A stretch of DNA of 64,000 nucleotides from Paenibacillus algorifonticola (GTDB lineage: Bacteria > Bacillota > Bacilli > Paenibacillales > Paenibacillaceae), in contig NZ_LAQO01000018.1 of NCBI RefSeq assembly GCF_000971975.1, positions 62,001 through 126,000 on the forward strand. The letters are read 5' to 3'. Positions 54,110-61,958 of this stretch are shown piece by piece. The position numbers and the translations under genes are program-made. Numbering within the stretch: the first letter of the stretch is position 1; the number at the start of each line of letters is the position of its first letter. The notes under the pieces were generated by a model. The model did not search any database. It was given only the letters and a program-made list of their open reading frames with translations, and was not told the DNA's origin.

Positions 54110-55090
54110 CTATTTTGCGAAGCTATGATTGCCGATCGTCGTAATGACTTCCAGACTGTCCCAGAACGCGCCTTGGGACACATTGGGGTTAAAGAAGTAG
54201 ACTGCATTTTGCACATTGTTTTTGCCGTTCAGCGCTTCCTTAGCTGCGCGCAGGGAGCCTGCATTTGGCTTGCTTTTGTCAAGGAGGCCATTGTGGGCTG
54301 GCGGGAATTGTCTCCCGGAATAAATCACTTCACGAATCGTGTTCGGAAAACGGGAATCCTTCACTCTGTTCAATATGACGTTCGCCAAGGCAAGCTGCCC
54401 TTGATACGACTCATACCCTGATTCAACCATTGTAATCTTGGCAAGCAGCGTCAAGTCCGCTTCTGTGAATGGGTCAGCAGCGTGATCGAAAATCGAAGGA
54501 ATAATCACTTTAAGCTTCGTACCCGCTTTAAGCTTCGCCTTGCTATCCAGCCCGTTGCGCTTAAGCAGCTCCGACTTGCTGCTGCTCGTTTCCTTGCTAA
54601 TCTCGTCTAGTCCGTATTTGTCCGTTACTACAGCAGGCTTCACTGTAGCGAGCTCAATATCGCCTGACCCCGCATTCACTTGCAAATCGGCATGCAGCAT
54701 TTCCGCTAGCTGGCGCAGGGATGCATACAGTCTGCCTTCAGTCAAAACAGGTGCCGCATCCATCACGTAGCGCTCATCGTTGAAATAGACAACGGGCACT
54801 CCGTCTCCGAGTACGATTTTATCATTTAAAGCCGTAATTATCGTTACTTCCTCATTGTCACTATCCCAGCTCGAATTTGCACTGAACAGTTCAGCGATGC
54901 GGGCTACTGGCACATACAATCTTCCATCAAGTATAAACGTAGAATCATTCAGCAATACTTGCTTGCTGTCGAGTTTAATCTTCGCTTCATCAGCTGCCGA
55001 AACGCTTGCCAAGGGCCCGATGCATAGCAGAAGCATTCCCAAAACCATAGCGAATATTAGCCGTTTAACCGGCCTGCTCTCTCTAATCAT
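54110..55090 (-). CDS. SleB-like cell wall hydrolase with copper amine oxidase-like N-domain
   Basis: A secreted protein of 326 residues. A signal peptide (about 1-31, ending VSAADEA) precedes a CuAO_N1-type domain (about 35-125) with the typical VLLNDSTFILDGRLYVPV and repeated RLYASLRQLAEML. A C-terminal Hydrolase_2 domain (about 215-326) has TLLAKITMVESGYESYQGQL with the catalytic-type Glu. The last part is the lytic transglycosylase of spore cortex enzymes. It probably acts on peptidoglycan in germination or growth. Confidence 0.9.
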   Translation of the reverse strand: MIRESRPVKRLIFAMVLGMLLLCIGPLASVSAADEAKIKLDSKQVLLNDSTFILDGRLYVPVARIAELFSANSSWDSDNEEVTIITALNDKIVLGDGVPVVYFNDERYVMDAAPVLTEGRLYASLRQLAEMLHADLQVNAGSGDIELATVKPAVVTDKYGLDEISKETSSSKSELLKRNGLDSKAKLKAGTKLKVIIPSIFDHAADPFTEADLTLLAKITMVESGYESYQGQLALANVILNRVKDSRFPNTIREVIYSGRQFPPAHNGLLDKSKPNAGSLRAAKEALNGKNNVQNAVYFFNPNVSQGAFWDSLEVITTIGNHSFAK

Positions 55091-55283
55091 ACGTACCTCC
55101 CAGAATATTGTGGTCGTATTTCACTTGAAGCGATGTCAGCAAACCGTCGCAGCGCCTCATCTAAAATACGCCCTAGCTGGAGCAATCTCCCAGCAATCTT
55201 TCTCTGGGCAAAATTATAACACAGCTAATTAGGGCTGTAGGATTAACATTTTCACAGAATTAATAAAAGGCTTGTTCCACCCT

Positions 55284-58200
55284 CTACTCAAAAACATACA
55301 GCGGAAGCGTGAAATAGAAGGTGCTTCCTACTCCCAGCGCACTCTCCACATGAATTTTCCCCTCATGATATTGGACGATTTCTTTGGCAATCGCAAGGCC
55401 GATTCCGCTCCCCTGAACCGCCTGCCGATCGTGCTTCTCCCGAAAGAAGCGGTCAAATACAAACGGGAGCGACTCCTCCTGAATGCCTGCTCCATTATCC
55501 TGAACACGTATGGTGAGCTGGCCGATGGAACCGTCATCGCCTTCCCATTCTTCAATCGCACAATGAATGCGTATTTGGCCTTCCGCCCCTGTATGCTGAA
55601 TGGCATTGAACACCAGGTTGGTCAGCACTTGCGTAATTCGGTCCATATCAACAACCACATGGTATTCGGACAGTTTAGCTGAATCAAATGCCAGCTGAAA
55701 ATCATAATGCAGCCCGGCGCGTACGACATCAAGCATAAATTTATCCTCGATTTTGGCAATCAGCTCCTGGAGCGTCATCATTAGGAAGATCATTTCGGAT
55801 TTGCCCGACTCCAGCCGCGACAGCTCGAATAAATCGTGTATTAAACGGTTTAAGCCAAGCGCTTTGACCAAAACCATCTGCAAATATCTTTTTTTATCCG
55901 CTTCCTGCTCCACTAGTCCAGAAACTATCGCTTCCACATAGCCTTGAATCGCCGTCATCGGCGTGCGAAGCTCATGGGAAATATCGCTGAGCAGCCGCCT
56001 GCGGGAAAGCTCCAGTCGGCTTAAATCTTTATTTTTCCGCTCCAATTCCACCGTTCGCTCATGAATGCGATATTCCAGATTGGTGTTCAGCTCGGAAAGC
56101 TGCTCGTTTAACTCTGCAAGCTGCTGCGCATTCAGGCTCACTTCCTGAACGGACCTTTTTAACAGCAGCAGCGTACGGACTCGGCTCACGAGCTCATTGC
56201 GTCCAATCGGCTTCGAAATATAATCATTTGCTCCAGCACTGAAGCAGGCCTTAATCGTATGATCCCTGCTGCTTGCTGTCATAATCAATATGGGCAGCTC
56301 AATTAAATTGTACTTTTCTCTAATCAGACCGCATAGCTCATAACCGGACATGCCTGCCATCATCAAATCGGCAATAACCAAATCCACCTCATGCAGCTCA
56401 TCCATGCGCGCTAACACCTCAGCGCCGCTAGTGGCTGTCTCGAATACGCATGGCAGCGGTGCCAGCTGTTGAATGACCACTTGCAAATTCACCGGTTCAT
56501 CGTCCACAATGAGCACGCGATAGGGGCGCTGCACAGACAGCTCTGCACCGCTTCTATCCCCTATTGGAGCGTAGGAGGCTGCTGCCATCGATTCAGCAGC
56601 TTGTGGCTTCTTATCAGCCATGAGCGCCTGTCTGCCCACCTTCGTCTGCTCCGGCAGCGATCCAGCCGAACCATTCACCGATTGATGACGAATCGTAAAG
56701 CTGAACAAGGAGCCCTGCCCCACCTTCGACCATACCGTAATTTCCCCGCCATGCAATTCGACGAGCTGCTTCGTGATTTTAAGGCCAAGTCCTGTTCCCG
56801 TATCGTCAATCGATTCAAGCTTCTCAAACGGGTTGAAAATCATTTCAAACTTGTCTTCCGCTATGCCGATGCCAGTATCCTCTACGTGAATTTCCACATG
56901 GTCGCGGAAATGCTGCGCACTTACCGTCACATGCCCGGAAGGCGTATACTTGATCGCATTGCCTATCAAATTAAACAAAATTTGCTGCATTCGGTTTTCA
57001 TCGGCAAAGATCGGCGGAAAATCCGTACCGATTTGATTGATCAGCACTAAATTTCTGCCGGTCACCAGCGGCTTGACGACGGTCAGCACAACCTGCGCAA
57101 GCTGATGCAAATCGATTTTCGCAATATGGAGGCGCATATCATTATTATTTAATAGAGCATAATCCAATATATCATTAATTAAATAGGACATGCGCTGCCC
57201 GCTCGATACAATCATGTTCAAATGCACACGCTGGCTGTCTTCCATCCGGTCATGCATGCTGTACAGCAGCGACTGCGCCAGCCCAATAATACCGTTCAGC
57301 GGCGTGCGGAGCTCATGAGAGGTGTTCGCCAAAAACTCATCCTTCACCTTATCCAGATCGAGCAGGCGGGCGGATAAGCGCTCATTCGTTTTAATGGCAT
57401 TGGAAAATTTGATCGACACAATAATGGATAAACAAATAATTAAAAACAGCAGCCCATATGGAAAATAGATGCCGGTTCTAATCGTGTCATTGCTCATCAA
57501 AATATCGTTGACGACCGTTATGAAGAAGACGACGGTGCCCGTCAGCATCAAATTTGCACCTGACAGCCTGCTAATGGCAGCTTTAAATACATACTGAATG
57601 AGTACAAATCCAATCACAATCGCATATACCTGCATGACAATCGCCAGCTTCGTAAACACTTGAACCGGCGTCACAATAATAAACAAGGTAAGCAGCCCGC
57701 CCGGAATCCACAACATATTGCGCATCCGTTTTGTCACTTGGCCCGGAAAGCTGTAATAGAAAAACAGCACAAATAGCGGGGCGCTCCCGAGAAAGCCCAA
57801 ATATTCAATTTTAACTAAAACATTATCGTTTAGGCTTTGAAATAAGACGGATAACGTGTATTGGGATTGGGAGCTGTTTTTCATAGCCAGCAAAACACAA
57901 ATAAGGCCAAAAAATAAAGATTCCCAATTTTTACGCAAGAGGATAAATAAAACGATGTGGTAGAGCCCCATAATGAGCATGCAGCCAATTAACATACTCT
58001 CGAACACGAGCTTCTTTTTCATATACTGATCCAGGCTGTCGTATTCCCCCAAAGTTAGAGAAGCAAATAAACCTGCTTTTCGCTGGGTGTAGTTAGACAC
58101 TTGAATGACAATGTCTGCCTGCGTTTGCCCTACTTCCAATCGAAGCAGTGACGGCACCATATAAGGTATCGCCTCCGTCTCGCTTCGGCCTACGATTCCA

Positions 58201-58637
58201 CTTTCGGAAACGAGCTTCCCATTGATCCAAATGCGGTGGGCAGACGTTATTCCTTTAGCAACAAGGCCCAGCTCGGTGTCCGTCTGCGGCAATTGTACGA
58301 CAAGATGATAGGTGGCGTAGCCCTTGCTTGTGTACTTTTGTCCGTCAGCTCCATGCTTGCTCCATGAGCTGGGCACTTTTATGTAGCCGGACTTGCCAGC
58401 GCTCCCCGCTGTAAAATCATCAGGCTCCAGCAGCTGATTCCAGTAAAATTCCCATTCGCCGTCCAGCGAGCTGCCATTGCCAGCAATCTGATCCCGTGCG
58501 GTGATCGACAGCTTCCCCCTGCTGGCTTCGGGCTTATCCTTATCCAGAGCAGAATTAAAAGTCATCAGTATAATGAATATAAATGAAGCTAGCGCTATCG
58601 GAACGAAATAATAGAGGAAAGGCACACGTTTCTTCAT
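55284..58637 (-). CDS. Hybrid sensor histidine kinase, order kinase-receiver-kinase
   Basis: 1117 residues. A first membrane segment (8-29) is followed by an extracellular jelly-roll sensor (about 40-195; SLDGEWEFYWNQLLEP, RIWINGKLVSESG), seven membrane segments (about 208-412, 7TMR-DISM type), and kinase 1 with His441 in SHELRTPLNGI and boxes NLIGNAIKYT and GTGLGLKIT. A receiver domain (about 705-825, Asp757 in VIADLMMAG) and a coiled coil follow, then kinase 2 with His888 in SHELRTPMTAIQGY and GSGIGLAIAKEIV. Both kinases look complete. No output domain or partner regulator is adjacent, so phosphate must pass to an unlinked protein. It lies downstream of the ketosynthase operon but is probably separate from it. 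Confidence 0.93.
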   Translation of the reverse strand: MKKRVPFLYYFVPIALASFIFIILMTFNSALDKDKPEASRGKLSITARDQIAGNGSSLDGEWEFYWNQLLEPDDFTAGSAGKSGYIKVPSSWSKHGADGQKYTSKGYATYHLVVQLPQTDTELGLVAKGITSAHRIWINGKLVSESGIVGRSETEAIPYMVPSLLRLEVGQTQADIVIQVSNYTQRKAGLFASLTLGEYDSLDQYMKKKLVFESMLIGCMLIMGLYHIVLFILLRKNWESLFFGLICVLLAMKNSSQSQYTLSVLFQSLNDNVLVKIEYLGFLGSAPLFVLFFYYSFPGQVTKRMRNMLWIPGGLLTLFIIVTPVQVFTKLAIVMQVYAIVIGFVLIQYVFKAAISRLSGANLMLTGTVVFFITVVNDILMSNDTIRTGIYFPYGLLFLIICLSIIVSIKFSNAIKTNERLSARLLDLDKVKDEFLANTSHELRTPLNGIIGLAQSLLYSMHDRMEDSQRVHLNMIVSSGQRMSYLINDILDYALLNNNDMRLHIAKIDLHQLAQVVLTVVKPLVTGRNLVLINQIGTDFPPIFADENRMQQILFNLIGNAIKYTPSGHVTVSAQHFRDHVEIHVEDTGIGIAEDKFEMIFNPFEKLESIDDTGTGLGLKITKQLVELHGGEITVWSKVGQGSLFSFTIRHQSVNGSAGSLPEQTKVGRQALMADKKPQAAESMAAASYAPIGDRSGAELSVQRPYRVLIVDDEPVNLQVVIQQLAPLPCVFETATSGAEVLARMDELHEVDLVIADLMMAGMSGYELCGLIREKYNLIELPILIMTASSRDHTIKACFSAGANDYISKPIGRNELVSRVRTLLLLKRSVQEVSLNAQQLAELNEQLSELNTNLEYRIHERTVELERKNKDLSRLELSRRRLLSDISHELRTPMTAIQGYVEAIVSGLVEQEADKKRYLQMVLVKALGLNRLIHDLFELSRLESGKSEMIFLMMTLQELIAKIEDKFMLDVVRAGLHYDFQLAFDSAKLSEYHVVVDMDRITQVLTNLVFNAIQHTGAEGQIRIHCAIEEWEGDDGSIGQLTIRVQDNGAGIQEESLPFVFDRFFREKHDRQAVQGSGIGLAIAKEIVQYHEGKIHVESALGVGSTFYFTLPLYVFE

Positions 58638-58726
58638 GGAAGCTTCACCGATGATTACCCCTTTTTTACAAAATAAAATTGCCGGAGCAATAGCATCCGC
58701 CTATGCATCATAACATATCATTTTTT

Positions 58727-58825
58727 TAAAATATAAGAATTTATAAGTTTCATACTTATAATGGGCTTATATTTCAACGCGAAACGATAGCTTTGCCGTC
58801 AGAGGACGGCGACAGTCGTTTACGC
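58727..58825 (-). repeat. Two-hairpin repeat unit directly after a stop codon
   Basis: On the minus strand the unit starts at the stop of the binding-protein gene with GCGTAAACGACTG and closes hairpin one with TATCGTTTCGC. The second hairpin has the arms GAAATATAAG and CTTATATTTT. It matches the second unit at 31390-31487 closely; the closing pair AAACGG/CCGTTT there is AAACGA/TCGTTT here, a compensatory change. Confidence 0.8.
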
Positions 58826-59818
58826 TTAATTATCAAAGTTTTCAAGCCGTTTTTGAATTTCCTTCTGCTCCATATGGAGATAAGTATTCATCCACTGGTG
58901 GAGATGATAGCGCTGCGGAGCGACGGCAATGGCGATATCATCATCGTGATCGTCCAATTGCACGAATTGCAGCTGGAGCGAATACGACGGATATTTTTTC
59001 AAATAACGGGAAATTTCAAAAGCATCATAAACGGCAGCTAGCACATCCCCTTGCCGCACACCATCAAACAGCTGAGCCGAGTTTGGATAGCCCACCTGAT
59101 TTTGATTCGGAAAAAGCTCACGCGCAAAGCCCGCATAAGAGGTGCCCGCCACAATGCCAATCCGTTCTCCTCGTCCTTGAATGAGGGTAAGGGGATCAGC
59201 ACCATCGCCTTTTTCAGTAATCGCTGCAAGCTGTAAACGGTTAATCAGCAGCGCTTGTTTCAAATTCAAATAGGCATCGGAAAATAACACCCGCTTCGCC
59301 CGTTCCAATGTGATGCTCAGCTTGGAAACCCCGATATCCACCTCTCCGGTAGATACTTGATTAATGACTTCATTAAAGGATGCCGCTGTACGGATAAATT
59401 CGGCTTGTACGCCAAGCTTAAGAGCGATATCGTTTGCAAGCTCAACATCGCTTCCGCGCAGCACCCCCTGATCATCCACATAAAAAAACGGATAGCGGTC
59501 CTCCTGATAAAGCGCTACCCGCAGCTTGCCTCTGCTCAAAATGTCCCGGATATCCTCCGGGTAAGCCTTTAATTGCTCCTCTGTATAAACTGGGAGCTCC
59601 GTTTTACTTGCACCATTCTCCTCCACTTCCGCTTTAGCAGCCGGAGCGGCAGAACTTACGGGAAGTGTGCCGGAAGCGGCTGGGCTTGCTGCATGAGCTT
59701 GCTTTTCTGACGCCAATTGATAGGCCTGTTGTGACATGCTTGCACATGATGCCGTAATAATGCCTATTACCAACACCAAAAACAAGCAGAAGGCCAAGCG
59801 ATCGTATTTGCCGATCAT
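58826..59818 (-). CDS. Family 3 solute-binding lipoprotein
   Basis: A 330-residue PAAT-type binding protein. The lipobox is IITASC, followed by an Ala/Ser/Pro-rich linker and the binding fold (RGKLRVALYQEDRYPFFYVD, LRGSDVELANDIALKLG, ERAKRVLFSDAYLN). ATG at 59818 overlaps the stop of the double-glycine peptide gene (ATGA). No permease or ATPase gene is adjacent. It is translationally coupled to the peptide and ketosynthase operon, which is an unusual place for it; a role in sensing or binding the product is possible but unproven. Confidence 0.85.
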   Translation of the reverse strand: MIGKYDRLAFCLFLVLVIGIITASCASMSQQAYQLASEKQAHAASPAASGTLPVSSAAPAAKAEVEENGASKTELPVYTEEQLKAYPEDIRDILSRGKLRVALYQEDRYPFFYVDDQGVLRGSDVELANDIALKLGVQAEFIRTAASFNEVINQVSTGEVDIGVSKLSITLERAKRVLFSDAYLNLKQALLINRLQLAAITEKGDGADPLTLIQGRGERIGIVAGTSYAGFARELFPNQNQVGYPNSAQLFDGVRQGDVLAAVYDAFEISRYLKKYPSYSLQLQFVQLDDHDDDIAIAVAPQRYHLHQWMNTYLHMEQKEIQKRLENFDN

Positions 59819-60036
59819 TGCTGGCCATCCTCCCCTCCATGCGAAACTTGAGTTTTGCGAAAGCATACTGCGCATACGGTCATGTCATACACAGCGATAC
59901 GAACATGGCAAAGCTTGCAGCGCGGAATAGAGACGGTCGCCAAGCCGCCAACAACCTCTTCCAGCTCCTCTTCCAACAGCTCATCTGCCTGCCCATTTTC
60001 CTTTTTCTGATCGTTCTCAGCCTGCTGGTACCCCAT
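59815..60036 (-). CDS. Small peptide with double-glycine leader and two CxxC motifs
   Basis: 73 residues. An acidic N-terminal part ends in DELLEEELEEVVGG (about residues 18-31), which closely resembles the ELxxVxGG leader of class II bacteriocins and several RiPP precursors. The remaining 42 residues contain CKLC and CAVC, 15-20 residues apart, and a polar tail. ATG at 60036 has GAGGCGGGG nearby; a GTG at 60078 would add 14 residues. It lies between the degenerate SDR gene and the lipoprotein gene, and its stop overlaps the next ATG. No peptidase-transporter or modifying enzyme is visible in the window. The alternative is a small zinc-binding protein using the four cysteines. Confidence 0.75.
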   Translation of the reverse strand: MGYQQAENDQKKENGQADELLEEELEEVVGGLATVSIPRCKLCHVRIAVYDMTVCAVCFRKTQVSHGGEDGQQ

Positions 60037-60084
60037 TGCCCCGCCTCTTTCAAAGGTTACCTTAAGCCGCGTCCTCACGCCCTG

Positions 60085-60819
60085 CTAGAGAACAGACTGA
60101 ATACCGTAACCCCATGTCGTATTTTGACCGCTCATGCCATGACCGTAATCAAGAAGCAGGCCGAGCCCGTGGGCGAGCTCCTCCAATTCCGGCACCGGCG
60201 GTTTTAATGCATAAATATCAAACGGCTTGCGGTTATTTCGTCCAGAGGCCGCTTTTTTCTCCATTCGAAAATACCCAAATGTCAGCGCATTTACACTGAC
60301 GCGGAACGGTGACAGCTCCTTGGCGAAGCTTTTGACAAAAGCGAGCGCTCCCTGGTTATATACCGGGGATGAAGGAAAGCCGTCGTAATGCAGCGAATCT
60401 GCCAGCATCGGCACGATGATCTGACCCCGCTGCTTGCGCGCCATCACGCTCCCTGCCGCCCGGCTGTACAAAAACAGCTCACTTAGAAGGCTATAGCTCT
60501 TCAGGGCGAACTCGGCAGGATCATGCTTCAACGCCTCCAGCTCGTCCACCCAATCCTGACCATGAATATACAGGTCAAGCCCTTGCATCTGCTCGGCACT
60601 GCCCGTTATCAGCGACTCGACTGCTTTCATTTGCACGTCTGGCGCAACGATCGTTTGAATTTGTTCCTGCCATTGCGGCGGCAAATCTGCCCTGAACTGC
60701 TCCGCCTGCTCAGGCACCATGAAGCTCGCCGTAACCCGAATGCCCCGCTGCAGCAAATACAACGCTGTCGCTGTGCCCGAAGCCGTTTCGGCATGATGCA
60801 AAAATGCGGTTTTCATCAT
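60085..60819 (-). CDS. Degenerate short-chain dehydrogenase/reductase-like protein
   Basis: About 244 residues with an SDR-like fold pattern, but the key motifs are lost. The cofactor motif TGxxxGIG is replaced by HHAETASGTA, and the catalytic YxxxK reads YNQGA, so the lysine is missing. The conserved-type segments VKSFAKELSPFRVSVNALTFGYF remain. It is probably a non-catalytic partner or a binding protein in the operon. ATG at 60819 is chosen with AGGAGG seven bases upstream; the FabG-like gene ends just before. Confidence 0.75.
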   Translation of the reverse strand: MMKTAFLHHAETASGTATALYLLQRGIRVTASFMVPEQAEQFRADLPPQWQEQIQTIVAPDVQMKAVESLITGSAEQMQGLDLYIHGQDWVDELEALKHDPAEFALKSYSLLSELFLYSRAAGSVMARKQRGQIIVPMLADSLHYDGFPSSPVYNQGALAFVKSFAKELSPFRVSVNALTFGYFRMEKKAASGRNNRKPFDIYALKPPVPELEELAHGLGLLLDYGHGMSGQNTTWGYGIQSVL

Positions 60820-60845
60820 TGTTTCCCCTCCTATTCCAATCAAGC

Positions 60846-61589
60846 TTAACGCAAAAAGCCGCCATCTATTTTCAACGTTTGACCTGCGTGATAACTAGCC
60901 AGAGGCCCCGCCAAATACATAACCGCATCGGCTACCTCCTCAGCTGAACCGAGCCTCCCGGCTGCCGTGTGCTTTAAAAAATCGGCCATTTTCTCTGCTG
61001 GCACGCTTTGGGCCATTTCGGTTTCAATCATGCCTGGCGCAATGGCGCTAACTTGAATGCTTTGCGAGGCATAAAGCCGGGCATACAGCTTCGTTAGGCC
61101 CATAATCGCGCCTTTGGAAGCCGCGTAGTTCGTCTGGGCTTCGCGGCCGTAAATGCCGCTGACGGACACCATATTAATAATGGCTCCCCTCCCTTGACGC
61201 AGCATATAACTGACCGCCTCCTGCGAGCAGCAGCAGGTACCGATAAAATTCGTGTCCAGCACCTCATTCCACTGCTGCTCTTCCATAAATAGCGCCATTT
61301 GATCATTCGTACGTCCTGCATTGTTGACCAACACATCCAGACGGCCATACGTTTCGAATAGGTCTTTCATCACATTAGCTACAAAACCATGATCGCTGAC
61401 AGAGCCTTTGTATAAAATAATCCGTCCGCCAGCTTCCTCAGCGGTGCCCCGCAGCTGCTCCGCCGCCTCGTCATCCCGCACATAAATGCCGGCAACGACA
61501 GCTCCTTCTGCAATGAATCGCAGGGCGATGGCCCGGCCAATGCCTCGTGTTACGCCAGTAATCAAAATGACGTGATCACGAAAGGTCAT
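60846..61589 (-). CDS. FabG-like 3-oxoacyl-ACP reductase (SDR)
   Basis: A 247-residue SDR with intact motifs: ITGVTRGIGRAIALRF for NADP(H), NNAG, catalytic Ser in MVSVSG, and YAASK. It should reduce beta-ketoacyl groups on the acyl carrier protein encoded just upstream. Its ATG overlaps the carrier-protein stop by 4 bp (ATGA), so the two are translationally coupled. Confidence 0.92.
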   Translation of the reverse strand: MTFRDHVILITGVTRGIGRAIALRFIAEGAVVAGIYVRDDEAAEQLRGTAEEAGGRIILYKGSVSDHGFVANVMKDLFETYGRLDVLVNNAGRTNDQMALFMEEQQWNEVLDTNFIGTCCCSQEAVSYMLRQGRGAIINMVSVSGIYGREAQTNYAASKGAIMGLTKLYARLYASQSIQVSAIAPGMIETEMAQSVPAEKMADFLKHTAAGRLGSAEEVADAVMYLAGPLASYHAGQTLKIDGGFLR

Positions 61590-61891
61590 AGCCCCTCGGT
61601 TCCCTTCTGCTGGCTTGCCATAATCAGCTCGGCAATGGACTGGACATTTTTCAAATGAATTTTTAATTCATCTGCCGGAATTTGCTCCACCATCACCCCG
61701 TACAATTCCTCCATGCCCACCATCACCTCGAACGCTTCTACCGAATCCAGGCCCAGCCCTTCACCGAATAAAATCAGATCGTCCGTAATTTCCTCCGCTG
61801 TTATATCCTCAAGCTTTAGCCTGTCAATTAGCAGCTTTTGTTTGATTGTCTGCTTAATGGTATCCATATCTAAAATCTGCTCTACGCCCAT
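61586..61891 (-). CDS. Acyl carrier protein
   Basis: 101 residues with an ACP fold. The 4'-phosphopantetheine attachment Ser lies in GLGLDSVEAFEVMVGMEELYG. It is slightly longer than the housekeeping AcpP (about 77 residues). AGGAGG lies nine bases before the ATG. It is coupled to the FabG-like gene and should carry the chain built by the upstream ketosynthase. Confidence 0.9.
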   Translation of the reverse strand: MGVEQILDMDTIKQTIKQKLLIDRLKLEDITAEEITDDLILFGEGLGLDSVEAFEVMVGMEELYGVMVEQIPADELKIHLKNVQSIAELIMASQQKGTEGL

Positions 61892-61958
61892 ACGTATGCG
61901 CCTCCTAGGGTATCAACCTGTTTTTGTTTTGAAAATGGCTGCCGCGTGCAAGCGCCTG

